Below, piece by piece: positions 7,255-15,920 of a DNA stretch of 64,000 nucleotides. Position 1 is the first letter of the stretch, and every line of letters starts with the position of its first letter. The stretch covers positions 62,001-126,000 of the forward strand of contig JAYSCT010000001.1 in NCBI GenBank assembly GCA_041914785.1, given 5' to 3'. A program made the position numbers and the translations under genes. The DNA is from Pelomonas sp041914785 (lineage in GTDB: Bacteria; Pseudomonadota; Gammaproteobacteria; Burkholderiales; Burkholderiaceae_C). The notes below the pieces were generated by a model that was given only the letters and a program-made list of their open reading frames with translations, did no database searches and was not told the origin of the DNA.

Positions 7255-8376
7255 TCAGGCGCCCAGGCAGACGCCCAGGTCGCGCGCGGTGGCCAGCGTG
7301 TCGCCGTCCAGCGGCACGGCCTTCATGCGGCCGGCCACGTCGGCCAGCGGCACCGGCCGAACGGTGTTGCCGTCCAGGGCCACCATCACGCCGCGCTGGC
7401 CCGCTGCCAGCGCCCGCACCGCGGCGGCGCCGAAGCGCAGTGCGGCCACGCGGTCGAAGGCGGAGGGGCTGCCGCCGCGCAGCAGGTGGCCGAGCACCAC
7501 GCAGCGGGCGTCCTTGCCGGTCAGACGCGCCAGCGCCTGGCTGACCTGCTCGCCCATGCCGCCCAGGCGCTCGGCATGACCCGCCTCGGCAGGGCCGCAC
7601 AGCGCCCGCTCGCCGCCGCGCGGATGCGCGCCTTCGGCCACCACCACCAGCGAATACGACTGGCCCTGGGCGTCACGCCGCCGGACCATCTCGGCCACCG
7701 GGTCGAGGTCGAAGGGCAGTTCGGGCAGCAGGATGGCGTGGGCACCGCCGGCCAGGCCCGCATGCAGCGCGATCCAGCCGGCGTAGCGCCCCATCACCTC
7801 CACCGCGATGATGCGGTGGTGGCTGGCCGCCGTGGTGTGCAGGCGGTCGATGCAGTCGCTGGCGAAGGCCACCGCGGTGTCGAAGCCGAAGGTGGTGACG
7901 GTGCCGTCGAGGTCGTTGTCGATGGTCTTGGGCACGCCCACCACCGGCAGCCCGCGCTGCGCGAGCTGGTGGGCGATGGCCAGCGAACCGTCGCCGCCCA
8001 CGGCCACCAGCGCATCCACGCCCTGGCGGGCCAGCGCGTCGAGCAGGTCTTGCGAGCGGTCCTGCAGCGCGGTGCTGCCGTCGGCCTGGCGCATCGGGTA
8101 GGCAAAGGGATTGCCCTGGTTGGTGGAGCCGAGCAGCGTGCCGCCCAGCGCCGCAATGCCGTCCACGCGCGGCAGCGTCAGCGGCACGAGGCCTTCGCCC
8201 AGCGCATAGCGCTCGGGGCGCAGCAGGCCGTCATAGCCGTCGCGGATGCCCACGCAGGTCCAGCCGCGCTGCAGGGCGGCGCGCGTGACGGCCTGGATGA
8301 CGGCGTTCAGCCCGGGGGCATCGCCGCCGCCGGTGGTGATGGCGATGCGGCGGATGGGGGCGTTCGGCATGGTCAT
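7255..8376 (-). CDS. pfkA: 6-phosphofructokinase (mixed, group III-like active site)
   Basis: Phosphorylates fructose 6-phosphate in glycolysis. 373 residues. Seen: ITTGGGDAPGLNAVI (phosphate-binding start), AVGGDGS (residues 126-131), PKTIDNDLDGT (149-159, catalytic Asp), VEVMGRYAGWIA and LGHLLRGGSPSAFDR. The Gly of GGDG (E. coli position 104) argues for ATP, while the Lys of PKTIDND (position 124) is the state found in PPi enzymes; this Gly/Lys combination is known from actinobacterial ATP-dependent group III enzymes. So ATP is more likely than PPi, without fructose bisphosphate allostery being assured. Lies 13 bp behind the response regulator gene. Confidence 0.93.
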   Translation of the reverse strand: MTMPNAPIRRIAITTGGGDAPGLNAVIQAVTRAALQRGWTCVGIRDGYDGLLRPERYALGEGLVPLTLPRVDGIAALGGTLLGSTNQGNPFAYPMRQADGSTALQDRSQDLLDALARQGVDALVAVGGDGSLAIAHQLAQRGLPVVGVPKTIDNDLDGTVTTFGFDTAVAFASDCIDRLHTTAASHHRIIAVEVMGRYAGWIALHAGLAGGAHAILLPELPFDLDPVAEMVRRRDAQGQSYSLVVVAEGAHPRGGERALCGPAEAGHAERLGGMGEQVSQALARLTGKDARCVVLGHLLRGGSPSAFDRVAALRFGAAAVRALAAGQRGVMVALDGNTVRPVPLADVAGRMKAVPLDGDTLATARDLGVCLGA

Positions 8377-8389
8377 GCCTGGCAGTCTC

Positions 8390-9112
8390 CTACAACTCCA
8401 GTCGCTCGCGCAGCAGCTTGGCCTGCCGGCGCGACACCTCCACCTCGTGGCCGTCGCGCAGCGTGACGCGGTAGCCGTCGCTGCTGGACGGTGCGATGGC
8501 CTGGATCCAGCGCAGGTTGATCAAGTGGCTGCGGCTGGCGCGGAAGAAAAGCTGCGGGTCGAGCTTTTCCTCCAGGCTCGTCAGCGTGCGGTGGATCAGC
8601 GGCCGCTGGCCGTTGAACCAGGCCTGGGCGTAGTTGCCCGTGGCCTCGAAGCCGGCGATGTCGCCCAGGCGCACGAACCAGCAGCGCTCGCCGTCGCGCA
8701 GGAAGACCATGTCGTCGGCGCTCTTCACCGCCGCTGCGGCGCCGGCCACCACCGGCGGCGGGCGCAGGCGCTCGCGGGCCTTGGCCAGCGCGGCTTCGAG
8801 CCGGTCGGGCGCGATGGGCTTGAGCAGGTAGTCGAGCGCATTGCGCTCGAAGGCCGCGAGCGCGTGCTGGTCGTAGGCGGTCGTGAAGACGACCAGCGGC
8901 ACATGGTCCAGCTGGTCCAGCAGGTCGAAGCCGGTGGCGCCCGGCAGTTCCACATCCAGCAGCAGCAGCTCCGGCTGCAGCTGCTCGATGGCCTCGCGGG
9001 CTGGCGCCAGCTCGGCGGCTTCGCCGACGATGTCGGCATCGGGAATGGCGGCCAGCAGGGTGCGCAGCTCCTGGCGGGCCAGCCGGGAGTCCTCGACGAT
9101 GAAGATCTTCAT
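8390..9112 (-). CDS. LytTR-family response regulator (AlgR-like)
   Basis: 240 residues. Receiver domain 1-120 with the phospho-acceptor Asp53 (LLLLDVELPG), an acidic pair at residues 7-8 and Lys in YLLKPI. LytTR DNA-binding domain about 140-240, with FEATGNYAQAW, RTLTSLEEKL and FRASRSHLINLRWI, which is the LytTR signature. Its ATG overlaps the end of the kinase gene (ATGA), so the two are translationally coupled and form a two-component pair. Targets unknown; the neighbouring pfkA may simply share the transcript. Confidence 0.92.
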   Translation of the reverse strand: MKIFIVEDSRLARQELRTLLAAIPDADIVGEAAELAPAREAIEQLQPELLLLDVELPGATGFDLLDQLDHVPLVVFTTAYDQHALAAFERNALDYLLKPIAPDRLEAALAKARERLRPPPVVAGAAAAVKSADDMVFLRDGERCWFVRLGDIAGFEATGNYAQAWFNGQRPLIHRTLTSLEEKLDPQLFFRASRSHLINLRWIQAIAPSSSDGYRVTLRDGHEVEVSRRQAKLLRERLEL

Positions 9113-10158
9113 GCGCTCAATTGCACACTGACTTGGACCCGGCCGTCGGCCGCCTCGATGCGGCAGTCGGCCCCCGCCCCGCCGGCGTGCTGCAGGCGCT
9201 CGCGCAGGTTCGCCAGGCCGAGGCCCGTGCTGTCGGCATTGCCGGGTTGCCCGGGTCGCCACTCGCCGGGGTTGTCCACGGCGATGCGCAGCTGCTCGCC
9301 GTCGCGGGCGATGTCGATGCCCACCACCCCGCCACCAGCCGTGCGGGCAATGCCGTGCTTGATGGCGTTCTCCACCAGCAGTTGCAGCAGCATGGGCGGC
9401 AGGCTGGCGCCGTCGGCGGCGAGGTCCACCCGCCAGTCCACCTGCAGCCGCTCCTCGTGGTGCAGCTGCTCCAGGGCCACATAGTCGCGCACAACGGCCA
9501 GCTCGTCGGCCAGCGGCACGCGCGCCTTGGCACTGTGCTGCAGCGTGTGGCGCAGCGTGTTGGACAGGCGGCTCACCATCTCGCGGGCGCGGGCGGGGTC
9601 TTCGTTGATGAGGGCGCGCAGGTTGTTCAGCGCGTTGAACAGGAAATGCGGGTTGATCTGCGCGCGCAGCACCTGCAGCTCCAGCTCGCGCGCGGCGGTC
9701 TCGGCGCGCCACTTGGCGATCTCGCCCAGGCGCCAGCGCTGCAGCGTCTGCACGCCCACCCAGACCGACAGCCACAGCCACAGCATGATGGTGGTGTTGG
9801 CGGTGTAGCCCAGCAGCACGCCCCAGCCCTGCGGCGTGCCGCGCGGGAAGCTCAGCAGGCCCAGCGCCAGGCCCAGCGTGTTGATGCCATAGAGCAGGGC
9901 CTGCACCGCCAGCGCGGCCAGCGGCGGCAGCAGGGCCAGGCGCAGCAGCAAGCTGCGGGTGCCGGCGTCCAGCCAGGCCTGGCGCAGCGCCAGGGCGCGC
10001 AGCGCCTCGGTGGCGCCCCACAGCAGGCCACCCAGCGCCACCATCACGAACACGAAGGAGGCGCTGACCGGCTGGTAGCTCGCCAGCATGCCCAGCGAGA
10101 TGACGACATAGCCGCCCCACACCACCGCCTGCAGCGCGGCGCGCCGGCCTGTCGTCAT
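9109..10158 (-). CDS. LytS/AlgZ-type sensor histidine kinase
   Basis: 349 residues. Four hydrophobic segments (about 9-27, 33-55, 70-103, 112-138) form a membrane sensor without a large periplasmic domain. The His_kinase box QINPHFLFNALNNL places the phosphorylated His at 171. The HATPase has its N box LLVENAIKHGIA (Asn264) and a G box TGLGLANLRERL. Phosphorylates the coupled LytTR regulator at 8390-9112. Lies 25 bp after the alpha/beta hydrolase gene. Confidence 0.92.
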   Translation of the reverse strand: MTTGRRAALQAVVWGGYVVISLGMLASYQPVSASFVFVMVALGGLLWGATEALRALALRQAWLDAGTRSLLLRLALLPPLAALAVQALLYGINTLGLALGLLSFPRGTPQGWGVLLGYTANTTIMLWLWLSVWVGVQTLQRWRLGEIAKWRAETAARELELQVLRAQINPHFLFNALNNLRALINEDPARAREMVSRLSNTLRHTLQHSAKARVPLADELAVVRDYVALEQLHHEERLQVDWRVDLAADGASLPPMLLQLLVENAIKHGIARTAGGGVVGIDIARDGEQLRIAVDNPGEWRPGQPGNADSTGLGLANLRERLQHAGGAGADCRIEAADGRVQVSVQLSA

Positions 10159-10183
10159 TCGTTCGCTCCCGGGTTGCTGGCCA

Positions 10184-11080
10184 TCACTGGGCCGAGGCCA
10201 GGAAGCCCTTCACCTCGCCGACCAGCCAGTCGGGATCGTCCCACATCAGGAAATGGAAGCCGCGCTGGCTCATGGCCACCTTCACGCCGTTCAGGCCGGC
10301 GTACTGGCCCTCGAAGACCTTGCGGGTGCTGTCCATCGTCGCGCCCATCGGCTCGTACGCCGCCCAGGCGCCCAGCACGAGCGTGGGCGTGGTGATCTTC
10401 GGCAGCAGCGGGCGCAGGTCCTCGCTCCAAAGCTCGGACATCGCCTGGGCCGAGGTGGCGCGGTCGCTGGCCAGGCTCCAGCCGGCCACGCGCTCGTTGT
10501 TGGCCGGGTTGCGGCTCATGCCCATCGCCCCCTGGCGGGCACCGGCCTCCCACTGCTCCTTCGTCGAGTTGAGCATCTGCTGGCGCATCGCCGCGGCCGC
10601 GCCCTTGGCCGACTCGGGCGTCATGCCGCGCAGGCCAGCCAGGAAGGGCAGCGAATCGACGATGACCAGCCGCTCGATGCGGCCGGGCTTCTCGGCGGCC
10701 ATCTTCAGCGCGAGAGCCCCGCCCAGGCTGTGGCCCATGACGACCGGCTGCCTGAGCTGGCGGTCGTCCAGGTAGGCCAGCAGGCGGTCGCGCATGCCGT
10801 CCAGGAACGCGTCGGTCTGGACGGCCGGTGCGCCGGCAAAGCCCGGCAGCTGCACGATGTGGCACTGCACCTGGGGCTGCAAGGCGGCGCAGGTGTCCGT
10901 CCAGGTGCTGGCGGCGCTGTTCAGCCCCGGAATCATCAGCACCGGGCGGCCGGTGCCGACCACGTCGACCTGCAGGTCGCGGAATGCCGCCGGGGCGGCC
11001 TGGCTGTTGCTCACGCCCAGCGCGATGACGATGCCCACGGCGGCAGCGAAAAGACCCATCCAGGAACGGCGGCAAGTCAT
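10184..11080 (-). CDS. exported alpha/beta hydrolase
   Basis: 298 residues. N-terminal hydrophobic segment (WMGLFAAAVGIVIALGVSNSQA) acting as signal peptide or anchor. Seen: oxyanion region VLMIPGLNSAASTW, nucleophile elbow GHSLGG (Ser about 115), and a late His in RGFHFLMWDDP. These suggest an esterase or amidase acting in the periplasm; the substrate cannot be told. First gene of a leftward set with the two-component pair, so it may sense or process an envelope signal. Confidence 0.82.
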   Translation of the reverse strand: MTCRRSWMGLFAAAVGIVIALGVSNSQAAPAAFRDLQVDVVGTGRPVLMIPGLNSAASTWTDTCAALQPQVQCHIVQLPGFAGAPAVQTDAFLDGMRDRLLAYLDDRQLRQPVVMGHSLGGALALKMAAEKPGRIERLVIVDSLPFLAGLRGMTPESAKGAAAAMRQQMLNSTKEQWEAGARQGAMGMSRNPANNERVAGWSLASDRATSAQAMSELWSEDLRPLLPKITTPTLVLGAWAAYEPMGATMDSTRKVFEGQYAGLNGVKVAMSQRGFHFLMWDDPDWLVGEVKGFLASAQ

Positions 11081-11204
11081 GTGGAATCTCCATCCAGGTT
11101 TTTGATGGAGCCCATGGTGCCGCGGGGCACGGCTCGCCGGGCCGGCCCGATGATGAACGGCGCGCGCCGCGGACGAATGGCGGGCAGCGCGGGCGAGCGG
11201 CGCC

Positions 11205-11924
11205 CTACTTCAGCCGCTGCATCCAGTACACCAGCACCTCGGTGCGCGGTTGGATGTCGCTCTGGCTGTAGGTGTAGGTGGGCACCACGTTGATCGCGTC
11301 CAGCGTGTTCAGCCCCGAGATGATGCGGCCGAACACGGCGTAGCCAGGGTTGGCGGGGCTCTGGTAGTCCAGGCTGGTGTTGTCCACCACGTTGAAGAAG
11401 AACTGGCTGGTGGCCGAGTCGGCGTCGCTGCGCCGCGCCATCGCGAGGGTGCCGCGCAGGTTGGAGAGGTTGTTGTTGCTCTCCAGCTTGATGGGCGCGT
11501 ACAGCGGCGTCTTGGCCACCATGCCCGACGTGTAGCCACCGCCCTGCACGACGAAGTCGCGGTCGACGCGGTGGATCAGCGTCTTCGTGTAGAAGCCCGC
11601 GGCCACGTACTTGTAGAAGTTGGCGACCGTCTGCGGCGCGTAGCTGTCGTACAGCTCGACGACGATCTCGCCGCTGCTGGTCAGCATGCAGACGGTGCCC
11701 CACTGGCTGGCCGCCGACGCCGCCAGGCCCGCCGCGCTGCAGGACAGCGTGGGCGGGTTGGGTGTGGGATTGGGCTTGGGATAGCTCGCCCCGCCGCCAC
11801 TGCCGCCGCCGCCGCCGTCATGGTCGTGATACTCGACGCCGACGCCGCCGCCGCAGGCGGCCAGGAGCCCGGCGAGGCCCAGCATAGAGACATAACGGAC
11901 GAAGCGGTGAGACTGCAGGCGCAT
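11205..11924 (-). CDS. cyclophilin-type peptidylprolyl isomerase lipoprotein
   Basis: 239 residues. GGAG lies 6 bp before the chosen ATG; another in-frame ATG two codons earlier has no spacing from it. LLAAC is a lipobox. A Gly/Ser- and Pro-rich tether (about residues 29-60) leads to a cyclophilin domain: GEIVVELYDSYAPQTVANF, LIHRVDRDFVVQGGGY, TLAMARRSDADSATSQFFFN, PGYAVFGRI. The catalytic Arg (HRV) and FFF core are present. Likely a periplasmic folding catalyst tethered to a membrane. Divergent to a second isomerase lipoprotein 132 bp away. Confidence 0.93.
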   Translation of the reverse strand: MRLQSHRFVRYVSMLGLAGLLAACGGGVGVEYHDHDGGGGGSGGGASYPKPNPTPNPPTLSCSAAGLAASAASQWGTVCMLTSSGEIVVELYDSYAPQTVANFYKYVAAGFYTKTLIHRVDRDFVVQGGGYTSGMVAKTPLYAPIKLESNNNLSNLRGTLAMARRSDADSATSQFFFNVVDNTSLDYQSPANPGYAVFGRIISGLNTLDAINVVPTYTYSQSDIQPRTEVLVYWMQRLK

Positions 11925-11979
11925 GGGCATCTCCGGTGTTCCAGGCACAACGCGCCATCCGAGACGCTGTTGACTCTGC

Positions 11980-12009
11980 TTACAAGCCTTTACGTGCGCT
12001 GGCTATAGT
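11980..12009 (+). promoter_or_regulatory. possible sigma-70 promoter of the FKBP gene
   Basis: TTACAA and TATAGT separated by 18 bp, 47 bp before the FKBP start. Lies in the AT-richer gap between the two divergent isomerase genes. Confidence 0.4.
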
Positions 12010-12056
12010 CCGCGCCGCCGCCACAAGAGGCGCCCTTCACTTCCAGCCGTCCATCT

Positions 12057-12884
12057 ATGTCTGCCAATCGCTCCCGCCGCTCCGCCCTGATGCTCACGCT
12101 CACCGCCAGCCTCATCCTCGCCGCCTGCGGCGGGGGCGGGGGTGGTGACTCGGGCGGCACGCCCAACACCGACCCCAACGGCTGGAATGCAGTGACCACA
12201 CTGAAGACGACTGACTCCGTCGCGGGCACCGGCGCGGCTGTCGCAACGGGCTCGCTCGCCTCGGTGGCCTACACCGGCTGGATCTACGACGTGCGTGTTA
12301 CGGACACCAAGGGCACCAAGATCGACAGCAACGTCGGCGCCACATCGCTGTCCTTCGTCGTGGGCTCCAACAGCCTGATCACCGGCTTCGAGCAGGGTGT
12401 CATCGGCATGAAGCCGGGCGGCAAGCGCACCATCACAATCCCCGCCAGCCAGGCCTATGGAACCGCCGGCAAGGGCTCGGTCCCGGCCAACGCCGCGCTG
12501 GTGTTCGACATCGAGATGGACCCGAACGGCTGGACCGCCGTGACGGCGCTGAAGACGGTGGACACCGCCACGGGCAGCGGTGCATCGGCCGACGCGGGCA
12601 AGACCGTCTCCGTCACCTACACCGGTTGGCTGTACGACGTGCACGCCGCGGCCACCAAGGGCGCGCAGTTCGACAGCAATGTCGGCAAGACCACCTTCAC
12701 GTTCAAGCTCGGCAGCGGTGCGGTGATCGCCGGCTTCGACCAGGGCATCCAGGGCATGCGGGTGGGCGGCAAGCGCACGATCACCATCCCGGCAAGCCTG
12801 GGCTATGGCAACACCGGCAGCGGCACCGCCATTCCCGGCGGCGCGCCGCTGGTCTTCGACGTCGAAGTGACCGCCGTCAACTGA
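12057..12884 (+). CDS. tandem FKBP-type peptidylprolyl isomerase lipoprotein
   Basis: 275 residues. Lipobox ILAAC (Cys24) and a Gly-rich tether, then two FKBP domains in tandem (about 42-155 and 156-275). Both repeat the pattern DPNGWxAVTxLKT, VxYTGWxYDV, GFxQGxxGMxxGGKRTITIPAS and AYG/GYG, LVFDxE. Repeat 2 keeps the classic FDSN; repeat 1 has IDSN. The strong similarity of the two halves shows an internal duplication. Acts in the periplasm on proline bonds of folding proteins. Ends 8 bp inside the convergent panC. Confidence 0.93.
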   Translation: MSANRSRRSALMLTLTASLILAACGGGGGGDSGGTPNTDPNGWNAVTTLKTTDSVAGTGAAVATGSLASVAYTGWIYDVRVTDTKGTKIDSNVGATSLSFVVGSNSLITGFEQGVIGMKPGGKRTITIPASQAYGTAGKGSVPANAALVFDIEMDPNGWTAVTALKTVDTATGSGASADAGKTVSVTYTGWLYDVHAAATKGAQFDSNVGKTTFTFKLGSGAVIAGFDQGIQGMRVGGKRTITIPASLGYGNTGSGTAIPGGAPLVFDVEVTAVN

Positions 12885-13713
12885 CCTCGAGGTTGTCGAT
12901 GAGCCGGGTGCTGCCCAACTTGGCGGCACCCAGCGCGACCAAAGGCTGCCCTTCGACGGCCGCTCCCAGGTCATGCTGGCGGCGCAGTGTGACGTAGTCC
13001 GGCGCCCAGCCGGCGTCGCGCAGCGACTGCATCGCGGCGGCTTCCAGCGCGGCCGAGTCTCGCTCGCCGGCACGCCAGCGCGCGATCAATTGCGTGAGCG
13101 TGCGTGACAGCCGCAGCGCCTCCACCTTCTCGGCGTCGCTGAGGTAGCCGTTGCGCGACGACAGCGCCAGGCCTTCCGCGCTGCGGCGCGTCTCGCCGCC
13201 GTGGATGGCGATGGGCAGGCCCATCTGCGCGGTCATGCGGCGCAGCACCATCAGCTGCTGATAGTCCTTCTTGCCGAACACCGCCAGCGTGGGCTGCACG
13301 ATGTTGAACAGCTTGTGCACGACGGTGCAGACGCCGGTGAAGAAGCCGGGGCGGAAGTGGCCTTCCAGGATGTCGGCCAATTCGGTCGGCGGCACCACCT
13401 TGTAGCCCTGCGGCTCGGGGTACAGCTCCTTCTCGGACGGCGCGAAGACGATGTCGCAGCCGGCGCTCGCCAGCAGCTCGCAGTCGCGTTCCAGCGTGCG
13501 CGGGTAGGTGTCGAAGTCCTCGTGCGGCGCGAACTGCAGCCGGTTCACGAAGATGCTGGCCACCACGGCGCCGGCCGGCCCCACCAGCTCGCGCGCCTGC
13601 TTGACGAGCGCCAGATGGCCGTCGTGCAGGTTGCCCATCGTCGGCACGAAGCCGCGCTGGCGGTGGATGGCGAGCGCGTCGCGCAGTTCGGGGATGGTGT
13701 GGATGACTTGCAT
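12877..13713 (-). CDS. panC: pantothenate synthetase
   Basis: Joins pantoate and beta-alanine using ATP. 278 residues from MQVIHTIPELRDAL. Seen: PTMGNLHDGHLALV (HxGH nucleotide-binding motif), IFVNRLQFAPHEDFDTYPRT, FFTGVCTVVHKLFN, FGKKDYQQL and the ALSSRNGYL loop (KMSKS-equivalent). Last gene of a panB-orf-panC run. A start four codons earlier is possible. Confidence 0.97.
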   Translation of the reverse strand: MQVIHTIPELRDALAIHRQRGFVPTMGNLHDGHLALVKQARELVGPAGAVVASIFVNRLQFAPHEDFDTYPRTLERDCELLASAGCDIVFAPSEKELYPEPQGYKVVPPTELADILEGHFRPGFFTGVCTVVHKLFNIVQPTLAVFGKKDYQQLMVLRRMTAQMGLPIAIHGGETRRSAEGLALSSRNGYLSDAEKVEALRLSRTLTQLIARWRAGERDSAALEAAAMQSLRDAGWAPDYVTLRRQHDLGAAVEGQPLVALGAAKLGSTRLIDNLEVS

Positions 13714-13729
13714 CGCAACTCTCAAATGT

Positions 13730-14050
13730 TCAAGGCCGCGTCAGTCGACGCGGCCTGGTCAGCCAGCATAGAAGCATCGCTTGCGCGGCGCCACAAACCG
13801 TGATCCAAGCCAGTTCACCCAGAGGCCAAGTCGCCGACCTGTCGCCCAACGAGAACACGGTCAACGACGTCGGAAATGCAACGACGGTCAGCACGATGCT
13901 CGGCAGCAGATGCTCGGTCTCGGCGTGCAGCAGCTGGATGGCGACGTACCAGGCCCACGTGGCGGCCAGCAGCACCAGGGCAGCATAGGCACGGGCCAGC
14001 CACCAGCCTGACGTTCGACCGGGTGACGACGAGGGCGCCCACCGGCTCAA
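13730..14050 (-). CDS. unrecognised small membrane protein between panB and panC
   Basis: About 106 residues if started at the TTG that overlaps the panB stop (TTGA); a later GTG (codon 26) is an alternative. Three hydrophobic segments: about 17-41 (WWLARAYAALVLLAATWAWY), 48-69 (LPSIVLTVVAFPTSLTVFSL) and 77-98 (ITVCGAAQAMLLCWL). An acidic loop AETEH separates the first two. No family recognised. Its position inside the pantothenate operon could mean a transport or unrelated role; nothing in the sequence decides. Confidence 0.6.
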   Translation of the reverse strand: MSRWAPSSSPGRTSGWWLARAYAALVLLAATWAWYVAIQLLHAETEHLLPSIVLTVVAFPTSLTVFSLGDRSATWPLGELAWITVCGAAQAMLLCWLTRPRRLTRP

Positions 14051-14853
14051 AAACCATGCACCTCGTTGACCGGGAAGGTCCCCGCCTTCACCTCGTCCAC
14101 ATAGCCCTTCACGGCGGCCAGCACGGAGTCCTTGCCGGCCATGAAGTCCTTGACGAAGCGCGGCTTCCTGCCCGGCGTGATGTTGAGCATGTCGTGCAGC
14201 ACCAGCACCTGGCCCGACGTGCGCACGCCCGCGCCGATGCCGATGACGGGCACCGGCGACGCGGCGGTGATCTCGGCGGCCAGCGCGGCCGGCACCATCT
14301 CGTACAGCAGCATCGCGGCGCCGGCCTCGACGGCTTCCTGAGACTCGCGCTTGATGCGCGCGGCGCTCTCCTCGTCGCGGCCCTGCACCTTGAAGCCGCC
14401 CAGCGCGTTCACCGTCTGCGGCGTGAAGCCCAGGTGCACGCAGACCGGGATGCCCCGCTCGCTCAGGAAACGCACCGTCTCGGTCGTCCAGCCGCCGCCT
14501 TCGAGCTTCACCATGTGGGCGCCGGCCTTGACCAGCGCGGCAGCGCTCTTCCAGGCTTCTTCCTTGCTGACGTGATAGCTGTCGAACGGCAGGTCGGCCA
14601 CGATCCAGGCCCACCGGTGGCCGCGCGACACGCAGAACGTGTGATAGACCATGTCCTCCAGGCTCACCGGCGCCGTCGAGCCGCGGCCCTGCAGCACATT
14701 GCCCAGCGAATCGCCGATCAGCAGGACGTCCACGCCGGCCTCGTCCAGCAGCGACGCAAAGGCCGCGTCGTAGCAGGTCAGCATGGCGATCTTCTCGCCG
14801 CTGGCATGCATCTGCGCCAGGCGCGGCAGGGTCATCGGCTTGCGATCTGTCAT
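14047..14853 (-). CDS. panB: 3-methyl-2-oxobutanoate hydroxymethyltransferase
   Basis: First committed step of pantothenate synthesis: adds a hydroxymethyl group from methylene-THF to 2-oxoisovalerate. 268 residues. Seen: KIAMLTCYDAAFASLLDEAG, LLIGDSLGNVLQG (metal-binding Asp), MVKLEGGG, VHLGFTPQTVNALGGFKVQG, IGIGAG and VLVLHDMLN. Divergent to oxyR (64 bp apart). Confidence 0.97.
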   Translation of the reverse strand: MTDRKPMTLPRLAQMHASGEKIAMLTCYDAAFASLLDEAGVDVLLIGDSLGNVLQGRGSTAPVSLEDMVYHTFCVSRGHRWAWIVADLPFDSYHVSKEEAWKSAAALVKAGAHMVKLEGGGWTTETVRFLSERGIPVCVHLGFTPQTVNALGGFKVQGRDEESAARIKRESQEAVEAGAAMLLYEMVPAALAAEITAASPVPVIGIGAGVRTSGQVLVLHDMLNITPGRKPRFVKDFMAGKDSVLAAVKGYVDEVKAGTFPVNEVHGF

Positions 14854-14917
14854 GGGAGGTACCTCGGTATAAACCCTGGGAGCCCTCGTGGGGCGGCGGC
14901 AGTGTAGCGTTCGGGCT

Positions 14918-15838
14918 ATGACCCTGACAGAGCTCCGCTACATCGTCGCCGTCGCGCGCGAACGCCATTTCGGCCGCGCCGCCGAGGCCTGCTTCGTGTC
15001 GCAGCCGACGCTGTCCGTCGCGATCAAGAAGCTGGAGGAGGAGCTGGACGTCAAGATCTTCGAGCGCGGCGGCAGCGAGGTCAGCGTGACGCCGCTGGGC
15101 GAGGAGATCGTGCGCCAGGCGCAGTCCGTGCTGGACCAAGCCGGCGCCATCAAGGAGATCGCCAAGCGCGGCAAGGACCCGCTGGCCGGCGCGCTGCGCC
15201 TGGGCCTGATCTACACCATCGGCCCCTACCTGCTGCCCGAGCTGGTGCGTCACACCATCGAGCACTACCCGCAGATGCCGCTGATGCTCCAGGAGAACTT
15301 CACCGTGAAGCTGCTGGAGATGCTGCGCACCGGCGAGCTGGACTGCGCCATCATGGCCGAGCCCTTCCCCGACACCGGCCTGGCCACGGCGCAGCTGTAC
15401 GACGAGCCCTTCGTCGTCGCGCTGCCGGCCTCGCACCCGCTGGCCGACCGCGCCACCATCAGCGCCGAGGAGCTCAAGCGCGAGACCATGCTGCTGCTGG
15501 GCACGGGCCACTGCTTCCGCGACCACGTGCTGGAGGTCTGCCCCGAGTTCGCGCGCTTCTCCAGCGACGCCGAGGGCATACGCCGCAGCTTCGAGGGCTC
15601 GTCGCTGGAGACCATCAAGCACATGGTGGCCTCGGGCATGGGCGTGACGGTGGTGCCGCAGCTGTCGGTGCCGCGCGAGAAATCGGCCCATCTGCGCTTC
15701 GTGCCGTTCAGCGCCCCGGTGCCCACGCGTCGCGTGGTGCTGGCGTGGCGGCGCAGCTTCACGCGCTACGAGGCCATCGCCGCGCTGCGCAACGCCATCT
15801 ACGCCTGCGAGCTGGGCGGGGTGACGCGGCTGTCCTGA
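14918..15838 (+). CDS. oxyR: hydrogen-peroxide sensor/regulator OxyR
   Basis: LysR-family regulator, 306 residues. N-terminal winged HTH (1-60: LRYIVAVARERHFGRAAEAC, SQPTLSVAIKKLE). The C-terminal sensing domain has GTGHCFRDHVLEVC, with Cys199 and Cys208 at exactly the positions of the E. coli redox pair, so peroxide sensing by disulfide formation is well supported. A Dps gene, a classic OxyR target, lies two genes downstream. Divergent to panB. Confidence 0.96.
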   Translation: MTLTELRYIVAVARERHFGRAAEACFVSQPTLSVAIKKLEEELDVKIFERGGSEVSVTPLGEEIVRQAQSVLDQAGAIKEIAKRGKDPLAGALRLGLIYTIGPYLLPELVRHTIEHYPQMPLMLQENFTVKLLEMLRTGELDCAIMAEPFPDTGLATAQLYDEPFVVALPASHPLADRATISAEELKRETMLLLGTGHCFRDHVLEVCPEFARFSSDAEGIRRSFEGSSLETIKHMVASGMGVTVVPQLSVPREKSAHLRFVPFSAPVPTRRVVLAWRRSFTRYEAIAALRNAIYACELGGVTRLS

Positions 15839-15848
15839 GCGCCAGCCT

Positions 15849-15869
15849 GGATGCTGCACCGCAGCATCC
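15849..15869 (+). terminator. hairpin after oxyR, possible weak terminator
   Basis: Perfect 8-bp stem GGATGCTG-CACCG-CAGCATCC starting 11 bp after the oxyR stop. No T-run follows, so factor-independent termination is uncertain. Confidence 0.35.
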
Positions 15870-15920
15870 GCGTGTTCTACTCGGCGCATCCCTGGACTCT
15901 TGCGCCGCGCGCCTCACGCC

